From NCBI RefSeq assembly GCF_003260095.1, contig NZ_PTPX01000014.1, forward strand, positions 1 through 64,000: a DNA stretch of 64,000 nucleotides. The letters run 5' to 3'. The notes below the pieces were generated by a model. That model was not told the DNA's origin, did no database searches, and saw only the letters and a list, made by a program, of their open reading frames with translations. The translations under genes and the position numbers were made by a program. Origin of the DNA: Glaesserella australis (GTDB lineage: Bacteria; Pseudomonadota; Gammaproteobacteria; Enterobacterales; Pasteurellaceae). This document shows positions 45,521-52,127 of the stretch, piece by piece; within the stretch, counting starts at the first letter, position 1; each line of letters begins with the position of its first letter.

Positions 45521-45935
45521 AAAACAAATGATTCAGAAAATACATATCGGCAAAGCTGAATTAAAAATGGATCGTGAATGCTACACTCGTTTTTTACTCG
45601 AAACTGTTGATAAACACAGTTGCAGCGCAATGACTGACGGCGAATTAATGCAAGTTCTACAAGCAATGAAAGCCAAGGGGTTTAAAGTAAAAAGCAAGCA
45701 ACACGGCAAAAAGCCTGATGTCGGCAACGCACCGGTCAATCAAATTCGCAAACGTTATATGGATAAAATTGAAGCCTTCTTAACCGAAATGCAAAAGCCG
45801 TGGAATTATGCCCACGCTATTTGCAAAAAATCCTTCGGAATCAACCGCTTGCAATGGTGCACAGAGGAACAGCTACGGAAAATTGTGCAGATGTTAGCGG
45901 TCAGTGCCAAACGGCACGGACGGAGAGTAAAATAA
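45504..45935 (+). CDS. GemA-like regulatory protein (DUF1018)
   Basis: 143 aa, matching the GemA (Mu gp16) family. In Mu GemA alters host gene expression and DNA supercoiling. The family signature is the N-terminal helix (KQMIQKIHIGKAELKMDRECY) and the C-terminal W-C-T-E-x-Q-L-R-K segment. It is the last gene of the early operon before a terminator and overlaps the previous gene by 17 bases. Confidence 0.85.
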   Translation: MQAQTRKQMIQKIHIGKAELKMDRECYTRFLLETVDKHSCSAMTDGELMQVLQAMKAKGFKVKSKQHGKKPDVGNAPVNQIRKRYMDKIEAFLTEMQKPWNYAHAICKKSFGINRLQWCTEEQLRKIVQMLAVSAKRHGRRVK

Positions 45936-45940
45936 TGATG

Positions 45941-45973
45941 AAAGCCTACTTGCAAAAGTGGGCTTTGTTTTTG
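45941..45973 (+). terminator. Early operon terminator
   Basis: AAAGCCTAC (45941-45949) pairs with GTGGGCTTT (45958-45966, one G-T pair), followed by GTTTTT. It closes the early operon after gemA. Confidence 0.75.
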
Positions 45974-46023
45974 GAATTTTATAGCTTATGATATAAAAAT
46001 TATCACTACCTGAGGTAAATAAC

Positions 46024-46206
46024 ATGAAAAATTATAAAGTAATATATAGACATCGCTTAGATTCAGCTAATGGTTGGACCAAGGAAGAACGCAAAGTAAA
46101 AGCAAATTCTAAAGCGGAAGCAGCAGAAAAAGCTATCGAACAGTTGAGAAAGTCATTAGGACAACCAAATCGTATCGTTGAAATCCTTAGTGTGGAGGAA
46201 ATTTAA
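46024..46206 (+). CDS. Small basic phage cargo protein
   Basis: 60 aa, not recognised. It looks like a single beta-alpha-beta unit (YKVIYRHRLDS, KAEAAEKAIEQLRKSL, RIVEILSVEE). GAGG precedes the ATG. With the next gene it forms a two-gene unit isolated between two terminators (45941 and 46560). Confidence 0.6.
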   Translation: MKNYKVIYRHRLDSANGWTKEERKVKANSKAEAAEKAIEQLRKSLGQPNRIVEILSVEEI

Positions 46207-46207
46207 A

Positions 46208-46555
46208 GTGAAAAAGTTACTATTGCTGTCAATTATATCTTGTGTATTATCTATGCCTGCTTTCAGTATGACTGAAAAAGCTCAAAAAGAAGTTGCCGAT
46301 ATGATTGCTACTGGTGATTATCAAAAAATGCGAAATGTTGCTTATGGTATGGAGCAAGGAATGTTTGGGCACGATGAAAATCCTATCACAGCTTGTGCGT
46401 TACGTCGTGTGATTATTTTAGCTCACCAAGATAAAGTCGATGATAGTGATTATGCAAATGAAGCTATTGGATGTAAAAAAATCAAGCCGACAGAGAATCA
46501 ACAGGCTTGGGAAATAGCACTAACAGTTCTAAAAAGTACATTATCTAAAAAATAA
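46208..46555 (+). CDS. Small secreted phage cargo protein
   Basis: 115 aa with a clear signal peptide (MKKLLLLSIISCVLSMPAFS). The start is GTG at 46208, chosen because GGAGG lies nine bases upstream and it gives the signal peptide. The upstream ATG at 46178 would spoil it. The mature protein has two cysteines (TACALRR and IGCKK) likely to form a disulfide in the periplasm. Function unknown; candidates are superinfection exclusion or host envelope modification. Confidence 0.7.
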   Translation: MKKLLLLSIISCVLSMPAFSMTEKAQKEVADMIATGDYQKMRNVAYGMEQGMFGHDENPITACALRRVIILAHQDKVDDSDYANEAIGCKKIKPTENQQAWEIALTVLKSTLSKK

Positions 46556-46559
46556 TGTT

Positions 46560-46588
46560 AAAGACCGCCTAACAAGCGGTCTTTTTTT
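46560..46588 (+). terminator. Terminator built on an uptake signal
   Basis: AAAGACCGC (46560-46568) pairs with GCGGTCTTT (46576-46584), then a T-run. The loop and right arm contain a complete uptake signal ACAAGCGGT (46572-46580), one of only two exact copies in the prophage. Confidence 0.8.
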
Positions 46589-46670
46589 ATCAAAATTTTG
46601 CAAAAAAGTTTTATAAACATTCACAGATTTAAAAATCGTCTGCGAGAATAAGTTTTCTTTTGGAGGTTTT

Positions 46671-47096
46671 ATGAGTGAATTTGAACGTGTAGAAGCCTAT
46701 CTCCCCGATGTGGTAAAAGAGATGGTTGAGCTGATTGGCATTGCTAAAACAGAACAAGTGATTAAACATTTTGGTGGCGTTGAGTTTTACTTTTCGGTAG
46801 GAAAAACGTATTATCCACGCCTAGTCAAAGTAATCGGCGAAGAATCAGCATTAAAGGTTCGCCAGTATTTTAATCGTGAACGGTTATATATTCCTCGTTG
46901 CGACACGGCATTACGAGTGTTACGCAATGAACGCTTTAAAGCTGAGTTTGCTACATTGAAAAAAGAGCAGAATTTAAGTAGCAATCTTGCAATGGTTGAA
47001 CTTTGTCCGAAATATGGATTTTCTGAACGCTATGCGTGGAAAATTTTGCAAATGAACGCAGGTGGGTTGAAGCCAGCTCAAGCGTCTTTATTCTAA
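46671..47096 (+). CDS. Mor/C-family transcription activator
   Basis: 141 aa. Members activate Mu middle (Mor) or late (C) promoters by binding DNA as dimers. The dimerisation region contains IKHFGGVEFYF, and a C-terminal helix-turn-helix lies at about 100-135 (NLAMVELCPKYGFSERYAWKIL). TGGAGG precedes the ATG. Only one such protein is visible, whereas Mu has two, so it may act on the lysis and head promoters directly. Confidence 0.88.
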   Translation: MSEFERVEAYLPDVVKEMVELIGIAKTEQVIKHFGGVEFYFSVGKTYYPRLVKVIGEESALKVRQYFNRERLYIPRCDTALRVLRNERFKAEFATLKKEQNLSSNLAMVELCPKYGFSERYAWKILQMNAGGLKPAQASLF

Positions 47097-47099
47097 CGT

Positions 47100-47182
47100 C
47101 ACACTGAACTTTATCACTCCATTAAACACATTTTAAAACACCAAAATAACCTCTAGTTTTTAATTTAACTAGAGGTTTTTTT
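47100..47182 (+). promoter_or_regulatory. Probable late promoter/leader of the lysozyme gene (Plys-like)
   Basis: CACACTGAAC (47100-47109) starts the region, and AACTAGAGG lies before the ATG. Both blocks recur before the protease/scaffold gene at 55819-55896 with similar spacing. AACCTCTAGTT (47148-47158) pairs with AACTAGAGGTT (47167-47177), followed by T residues, so the leader can also fold into a terminator-like hairpin covering the ribosome-binding site. Confidence 0.5.
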
Positions 47183-47692
47183 ATGTCTAAAACACTTACC
47201 TTTCAAGAAATTTTTGACCGCATCATCGGACACGAAGGCGGTTATGTAAACCACCCTAAAGACCCCGGTGGCGAGACCAAATGGGGGATTACTAAACGCA
47301 CTGCATTAGCGAATGGCTATGATGGTGCAATGAAAGAACTCACCCGAAATGGGGCTTATCTTATCTATAAAAAAGCATTCTGGGAGCGTTACCAGTGCGA
47401 ACGCTTGCCTTCTGATGTGGCTTATCAATTCTTCGATGCTGTTGTTAATCACGGCTCAGGCAATGCCAGCCGTATGTTACAGCGTGCTGTTGGTGTGGCT
47501 GATGATGGTGTAATTGGTGAGATTACGCTTTCGGCAGTGGCAAAACTTAACAGCAACGACGTGTTGATGCGTTTTAATGCTGAACGCCTGAAGTTTTACA
47601 CAAAACTCTCGACATTCGACACCTTTGGTAAAGGCTGGGTGAATCGAATTGCAGGAAACTTATCGTATGGCGCAGAAGATAACGGGGTGTAA
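47183..47692 (+). CDS. Endolysin, glycoside hydrolase 108 type
   Basis: 169-aa muramidase that degrades peptidoglycan at lysis. The catalytic glutamate E18 lies in the HEGGYVNHPKDPGGETKWGI family motif. A peptidoglycan-binding domain makes up the C-terminal part (AVGVADDGVIGEITLSAV). There is no signal peptide, so export needs a holin or other membrane protein. First gene of the late lysis cluster. Confidence 0.9.
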   Translation: MSKTLTFQEIFDRIIGHEGGYVNHPKDPGGETKWGITKRTALANGYDGAMKELTRNGAYLIYKKAFWERYQCERLPSDVAYQFFDAVVNHGSGNASRMLQRAVGVADDGVIGEITLSAVAKLNSNDVLMRFNAERLKFYTKLSTFDTFGKGWVNRIAGNLSYGAEDNGV

Positions 47693-47694
47693 CG

Positions 47695-47940
47695 ATGATT
47701 AAAGAATTACTTTCAACAGACGGCAAACTATCGACAACAAGCACGGTGCAACTGATGGGCGCACTCACGGTATTTGCGATTTTAATTTATGCGGCAATGA
47801 CGCACCAACCTTACACAGAAAACCTGCTTAATTCGGTGTTGATGTATATCTTCGGCTCGACTACGGCAAAAGGTGTAGTAACAACAGTACAAAATTTAGT
47901 GAGTAAAGCGAATGTTGAGAAAATTAAAGAAGAAGATTAA
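47695..47940 (+). CDS. Small membrane protein, holin candidate (DUF2644-like)
   Basis: 81 aa. A helix near 20-38 (VQLMGALTVFAILIYAAMT) and a second hydrophobic stretch near 45-62 suggest a two-helix membrane protein. The start resembles the DUF2644 proteins found beside lysozymes in Haemophilus Mu-like prophages. It begins 2 bp after the lysozyme stop. Holin function is inferred from place and topology. Confidence 0.7.
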   Translation: MIKELLSTDGKLSTTSTVQLMGALTVFAILIYAAMTHQPYTENLLNSVLMYIFGSTTAKGVVTTVQNLVSKANVEKIKEED

Positions 47941-48073
47941 TCAACGCTGGTGTGCGTGGCATTTCAAGCGCAAAGACTCATATCGTGCAGAGCTACGTAA
48001 CTTATTAAAAACAGCCGTAAAACAGGGAAATATTTGCCCTGTTGGTCGTGCAAAGCGAGGTCGTTATGCTTGA
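47912..48073 (+). CDS. Very small basic overlapping protein
   Basis: 53 aa (MLRKLKKKINQRWCAW at the start, RAKRGRYA at the end), about one-third Lys/Arg. The frame overlaps the holin candidate by 29 bases and the next gene by 8. It fills an otherwise empty 125-bp gap in a tightly packed operon, so it is probably real. Not recognised; no membrane segment. Confidence 0.5.
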   Translation: MLRKLKKKINQRWCAWHFKRKDSYRAELRNLLKTAVKQGNICPVGRAKRGRYA

Positions 48074-48323
48074 TGAAAAACTGTTTCAAATGTTGATTTC
48101 TTTTGTGGTTGCTCCGTTGCTTGGCTTTGCTATTAAAGTGGTGTTTGACCGCATTAGCAGAAATGAACAGGCAGTCAAAGAATTAAAAGCAGAAATGGAA
48201 AGTAAGTATCAATCCAAAGAGCTTGCGCAAGAAGTGAATCGTGGCATTAAAGAAAAATTAGATGATGTTTTAGATTCGCTTAAAGAGATTAACCAAAAAT
48301 TAGATAAAAAGGCAGATAAGTAA
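48066..48323 (+). CDS. Small membrane/coiled-coil protein
   Basis: 85 aa from the ATG at 48066, with GAGG upstream. An N-terminal membrane helix (about 6-26, LISFVVAPLLGFAIKVVF) precedes a long coiled coil (NEQAVKELKAEMESKY to the end). It resembles DUF2730-type proteins of Mu-like phages. A spanin-like or lysis-accessory role is possible. The stop overlaps the next start by one base. Confidence 0.7.
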   Translation: MLDEKLFQMLISFVVAPLLGFAIKVVFDRISRNEQAVKELKAEMESKYQSKELAQEVNRGIKEKLDDVLDSLKEINQKLDKKADK

Positions 48324-48577
48324 TGAGCCGTAGAAAACAGAAACAAACAAATTCGGAAAAATTAGACCTTATCTTAGGTGGATTAAACGAGCTAAATGAC
48401 AAGGTAGATAAGCAAAACGAAGAAATTGAGCGTTTGCACCGTGAAATCCAAGCAACGAATCGCTTGGTTAATGAAATCGCACAGAAAAATCGTAAACAAG
48501 CCATTATTGCTGGTGGTGTGGGCGGTGGTTTAGTTGCGGTCGGTTTTGAATTGCTACGAATGAAATTCGGAATGTAG
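48323..48577 (+). CDS. Small coiled-coil protein with C-terminal membrane helix
   Basis: 84 aa. A coiled coil (about 10-58) precedes a Gly-rich hydrophobic helix (AIIAGGVGGGLVAVGFELL), the reverse topology of its upstream neighbour. The two genes overlap by one base, so their products may work as a pair across the inner membrane. Function not known. Confidence 0.7.
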   Translation: MSRRKQKQTNSEKLDLILGGLNELNDKVDKQNEEIERLHREIQATNRLVNEIAQKNRKQAIIAGGVGGGLVAVGFELLRMKFGM

Positions 48578-48586
48578 GACGGTGCA

Positions 48587-49087
48587 ATGGCTCACGATGT
48601 AGGAGTGCAAAATGCGGTTCGCCGTGCGTACGTGTTTGACCGTTTATCACTTGAAATGGCAGCCGAAAAAGCTGGCGTATCATTCGGTACGGCACGGCGT
48701 TGGAAAGCACAAGCGGAAAAGAATGGCGATAGCTGGGAGAAAGCTCGTGATGTGCAGGCAATGGCAAGCGGTGGCATTGAGAATATTGCCCAAGGTTTGC
48801 TCACTGGCTTTTTAATCAAGTACCGCACGTTAATGACAGAGCTTGAAGAAAACACGGATATGACCACAGCGGCAAAAGTTGAAGCGTTATCAGCACTTGC
48901 AGATTCTTTTGCAAAAATGACCGCTTCTAGCAAAAAACTCTTGCCTGAAACAAGTGCAATAGCAACGGCGATGCGGTCGATTGAGTTGATGGCAAATATC
49001 GTTAAAACCAAGAAGCCTCATTTACTCCCAGACTTTTTAGAAATGTTGGACGAACTCGAAGTGCAATTTAAAAAGGAGTTTAAGTAA
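48587..49087 (+). CDS. DUF1804 family protein, small-terminase position
   Basis: 166 aa. An N-terminal helix-turn-helix (VRRAYVFDRLSLEMAAEKAGVSFGTARRWK) is followed by a helical oligomerisation region. DUF1804 proteins precede the large terminase in Haemophilus-type Mu-like phages and take the place of Mu gp27. The stop overlaps the next small gene by one base. Confidence 0.85.
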   Translation: MAHDVGVQNAVRRAYVFDRLSLEMAAEKAGVSFGTARRWKAQAEKNGDSWEKARDVQAMASGGIENIAQGLLTGFLIKYRTLMTELEENTDMTTAAKVEALSALADSFAKMTASSKKLLPETSAIATAMRSIELMANIVKTKKPHLLPDFLEMLDELEVQFKKEFK

Positions 49088-49233
49088 TGCCTAAAGAAAA
49101 ACAGGCTGTCGTGCATAAGCATTACTATTTTCGCTGGATTGTACAGCTTGCCTGCATTATTGGTGCAGTTAAATTAATGCTAACCGGTAAAGATGGTTGG
49201 GGTTGGCTATTATTCATTGCTACTGCGGTGTAA
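49087..49233 (+). CDS. 48-residue membrane protein
   Basis: MPKEKQ start, then two hydrophobic stretches (IVQLACIIGAVKLML and WGWLLFIATAV) separated by a short polar turn. It overlaps the small-terminase stop by one base and ends 7 bp before the large-terminase start. It is too short for most gene finders but is well placed. Function unknown. Confidence 0.6.
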   Translation: MPKEKQAVVHKHYYFRWIVQLACIIGAVKLMLTGKDGWGWLLFIATAV

Positions 49234-49240
49234 CTAACGT

Positions 49241-50902
49241 ATGAAAGTCAAAGATTTTGAAAAAGAGTTAGAAGCTCTACGTCATCAGCTGCAACGTAAT
49301 ATCGAAGCCAGCTTTGAGGGTTGGGACGATACACCAAAAGCGATTAGCGAACGCCGTCAGAAAGTTTTAGACCCTGTAAATGGCTTTGAATATTTTGTGC
49401 AAGCCTATTTCCCGCATTATGTTCGCTCAGAGCATAAGTCGCAGTTACACCATTACTTATTTGAGAACTTACCGTTTTCGGTAAGTGATCTAAGTAAATC
49501 GGTGCGTCAAGCGATTGCAGCACCTCGTGGTGAGGCAAAATCAACGATTTGTACGCAATTATTCCCGCTGTGGTGTATGGTTTGCGACCTGAAACGCTAC
49601 ATCATTATTGCAATGGACACCCGTGAGCAGGCTTACGGAATGTTAGAGGCAATTAAAGTAGAAATTGAATCAAATCCTCGTTTAGCGGTTGATTTTCCTG
49701 AGTTGGGTGCAGGTAAGGTATGGCGTGCGGGAGCGATTATTACCAGTAAAAATCAGAAGGTTGAAGCCGTTGGTGCAGGGCAAAAATTGCGTGGTCGCCG
49801 ACACGGTGCTTACCGCCCTGATTTGGTTGTCCTTGATGATATTGAGAATGACGAAATGGTACAAACACCTGAACAGCGTACTAAATTGCATAACTGGGTG
49901 TTAAATGCGGTACTGAAATTAGGTGCGGCTGGCGAGAAGTTCGATGTGATTTATGTTGGTACAATTCTGCATTACGATAGCGTACTTAATCGAATTTTAA
50001 GCACAAAAGGCTGGAAGAAAGCGCATTTTAAAGCGATTTTACGCTTTCCCGATAATATGGCGTTGTGGGACGAATGGGAAAACATCTATCTTTCTGAAGA
50101 TGGCGATGACGACACAATGTCTGACTTGTTCTATCAACAGCATAAAGCCGAGATGGACAAAGGTGCTGTGGTGTCGTGGTTGGCACGTCCTATTCTCTAT
50201 TTGATGAAAATCCGTGCTAGCGATGGGCATAGTTCTTTTGACTCCGAATATCAAAACGACCCTGTAAGCGGTGACGATGCGATTTTTGCCAACAGCTTGC
50301 AATACTGGACAGAGTTGCCTGATGACTTGATTTATTTTGGGGCGTTAGACCCATCTATGGGTAAAGCAGGGGCAAGCAGAGACCCTAGTGCGATTTTGGT
50401 TGGGGGGTATCACCGTGCAAGCGGTAAGTTATATGTGGTAGAAGCACAAATTAAAAAGCGTTTACCGGATTTGATTATTGAAGATGTTATTCGCTTACAT
50501 ACGCAATATAACTGTCATCGCTGGTTTGTGGAGACGGTGCAGTTCCAAGAGTTCTTAAAAACGGAATTAGTAAAGCGTTCTGCGGCACGTGGTAAACCAG
50601 TGCCGGCAACGGCAACCAAGCCGAACAGCGACAAGATGTTACGGATTGAGAGCTTGCAACCGCATATTGCCAACGGTTTGATTTTATTGCACCGCTCGCA
50701 ATCCACCCTTGAGAGCCAGCTTAGACATTTTCCAAAAGCCGACCACGATGATGGTCCTGATGCCTTAGAGATGTTGTGGCGCAATGCGGTAAGTTCATCT
50801 GCGCCAGTGGAGTGGATTTCAGTTAAAGACGGGTTTGACGGTGGTAGTTTTGATGATGACGATGGTTTTAATTTTGGCTCTGGGAGCCGTTGGAGACATT
50901 AA
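49241..50902 (+). CDS. Phage terminase large subunit (Mu gp28-like)
   Basis: 553-aa packaging motor. The ATPase has a Walker A variant APRGEAKST (94-102) and Walker B LVVLDDIE (D199, D200). The nuclease domain starts with ALDPSMGK near 355 and ends with the DDGPDALEM block. A Gly/Asp-rich tail follows. In Mu the motor packages by headful, cutting in host DNA outside the prophage. No good ribosome-binding site precedes the ATG, so coupling to the upstream small gene is likely. Confidence 0.93.
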   Translation: MKVKDFEKELEALRHQLQRNIEASFEGWDDTPKAISERRQKVLDPVNGFEYFVQAYFPHYVRSEHKSQLHHYLFENLPFSVSDLSKSVRQAIAAPRGEAKSTICTQLFPLWCMVCDLKRYIIIAMDTREQAYGMLEAIKVEIESNPRLAVDFPELGAGKVWRAGAIITSKNQKVEAVGAGQKLRGRRHGAYRPDLVVLDDIENDEMVQTPEQRTKLHNWVLNAVLKLGAAGEKFDVIYVGTILHYDSVLNRILSTKGWKKAHFKAILRFPDNMALWDEWENIYLSEDGDDDTMSDLFYQQHKAEMDKGAVVSWLARPILYLMKIRASDGHSSFDSEYQNDPVSGDDAIFANSLQYWTELPDDLIYFGALDPSMGKAGASRDPSAILVGGYHRASGKLYVVEAQIKKRLPDLIIEDVIRLHTQYNCHRWFVETVQFQEFLKTELVKRSAARGKPVPATATKPNSDKMLRIESLQPHIANGLILLHRSQSTLESQLRHFPKADHDDGPDALEMLWRNAVSSSAPVEWISVKDGFDGGSFDDDDGFNFGSGSRWRH

Positions 50903-50905
50903 AAT

Positions 50906-50923
50906 GCCCCACTAAAGTGGGGC
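50906..50923 (-). terminator. Terminator of the minus-strand immunity module
   Basis: GCCCCAC (50906-50912) pairs with GTGGGGC (50917-50923). On the minus strand it is followed by ATTTTAAT. It lies 7 bp past the stop of the last minus-strand gene, and it may also affect late transcription from the left. Confidence 0.7.
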
Positions 50924-50929
50924 GTGAGA

Positions 50930-51136
50930 TTACTTGCTTAAAGTGGTTTTGGCGCATTGCAGGCGGTATTGCAAACCGTCCCCGACTAATCGTAACAAAT
51001 TAGACAGGTGGTAATTGGAGATTTGATCGCTTGTATTATCCACAATCTCTAATAAATGGCTCACGCTATACAAGGCTCCGCTTGCACAATCGAAGCTATC
51101 TAGCGTGTCTTGAACTTGAATAGGTGTGATATTCAT
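50930..51136 (-). CDS. Small protein downstream of antirepressor
   Basis: 68 aa, not recognised. It is helical and fairly acidic (IQVQDTLDSFDCASGALYSVSHLLEIVDN). AAGGGGG precedes the ATG, 9 bp after the ant stop, so the two are one operon. It could be a cofactor of the antirepressor or an unrelated cargo gene. Confidence 0.65.
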   Translation of the reverse strand: MNITPIQVQDTLDSFDCASGALYSVSHLLEIVDNTSDQISNYHLSNLLRLVGDGLQYRLQCAKTTLSK

Positions 51137-51145
51137 ATTGCCCCC

Positions 51146-51787
51146 TTATGCATTTAAGCCAAGTGAAAGTTGATTGTGTTGATTTTGCAAAAGGCGGTGT
51201 GTATTAGGCGAATTGGTTGCTCTGCGCTCTATTAAGCCTAATTCAAACATTTTCGCTAAACGTGTGCCAAGTGCTTTTTTGCCTAAATTAAGCAACTTAC
51301 TAATTTCAGGGTTGCTCAAGCCCATTCCACGATAACGCAAGATTTCTTTTGCTTCAGGATAAGCAATAAAGAAGGCTTGATGAGCTCGCTCAATCAGCAT
51401 TGTCGTTTGGTCTGGGTTATTGAGTAAAAATGGCGGAATTTGTGCCAGTAATTTGGCGTTTTGTTCCGCAAGGGCTTTGGCATTTTTCTCTTGCTCAATG
51501 AAATAACGGCGAGCTTGGCGACCGAGTTCGGAGCGTTCGAGCATACAGAGCTCTTTCGCCATATCAAGAGTTAGATGATATTCAATGCTAGGTCTACCAA
51601 AGAAACCTGTACTTTTCCCCGAAACTGGGGAAAAGTCTAAACCTTCTTGGAAACCGTAATTTGCAATACGATCTTTAATCCAAGTAGAGAAATCTTTGCC
51701 GACTTGTAAGCGAGTATGTAGCTCACGAGCATTAACAAGAAGTGTGGTTTGGTTGGCGATAACGCCGTTGAAGGTAGTGATTGGCAT
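51146..51787 (-). CDS. AntA/AntB-type antirepressor
   Basis: 213 aa. The N-terminal AntA/AntB domain (about 15-95) shows VNARELHTRLQVGKDF, a WIKDRI and the YHLTLDMAKELCMLE signature. The C-terminal half has a helix-turn-helix-like segment (GLSNPEISKLLNLGKKALGTRL). Such proteins neutralise phage repressors and trigger lytic growth in P1-type immunity systems. It is transcribed against the late operon. The leader carries a C4-like RNA, and the bases abutting the ATG are complementary to a loop of that RNA. Confidence 0.88.
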   Translation of the reverse strand: MPITTFNGVIANQTTLLVNARELHTRLQVGKDFSTWIKDRIANYGFQEGLDFSPVSGKSTGFFGRPSIEYHLTLDMAKELCMLERSELGRQARRYFIEQEKNAKALAEQNAKLLAQIPPFLLNNPDQTTMLIERAHQAFFIAYPEAKEILRYRGMGLSNPEISKLLNLGKKALGTRLAKMFELGLIERRATNSPNTHRLLQNQHNQLSLGLNA

Positions 51788-51830
51788 TTTGACATTCCTT
51801 TTGATGGAAATCCCTAAATAACATTTAGGG

Positions 51831-51910
51831 TGGTCGAGAGCTCAAAACTCGTGTCAAATCGAGCGGAATTATTCCCCTTTCGGGTGTTGTATTCTTCGCA
51901 CTCTCGACCA
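51831..51910 (-). ncRNA. C4-like antisense RNA controlling the antirepressor
   Basis: On the minus strand an outer stem TGGTCGAGAG/CTCTCGACCA (51901-51910 with 51831-51840) encloses two hairpins: CCC-GAAA-GGG (51875-51884) and CTCG-N8-CGAG (51848-51863). The 8-nt loop shows TTTGACA (51852-51858), complementary to TGTCAAA directly before the ant ATG (51788-51794). A further hairpin CCCTAAAT/ATTTAGGG (51812-51830) separates it from ant. This fold and arrangement match the C4 RNA of phages P1/P7, which is cut from the ant transcript and blocks ant translation. Confidence 0.72.
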
Positions 51911-52127
51911 TTGATAAAAATTGTTACTTTTTGACCGCTTGTAAATTGCGGATACAAAAAAATCACACTGACGGGGTGAATTAACCGTTTGACATAAGGC
52001 TTTTGAGACCTTGAATAAAAGAGTAACTCTACTTTAAAAGTTAGTCAATAACCTATGCAAAAAAAAGTGTAAATTTTTAAACTTTCCTTGTTTTTGGTGA
52101 ATAAGGAAGTGTGATAAGGAAAAGAAA
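51911..52127. promoter_or_regulatory. Promoter region of the C4/ant module and leader of the portal gene
   Basis: No gene seen. An exact uptake signal is at 51934-51942. On the minus strand, a TTGACT hexamer near 52050 lies 17 bp before a weak TACTCT, a candidate promoter for C4/ant. TAACT and AGTTA flank it as an inverted repeat and could be an operator. On the plus strand AAGGAAAAG near 52117 serves the portal gene. Confidence 0.35.
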
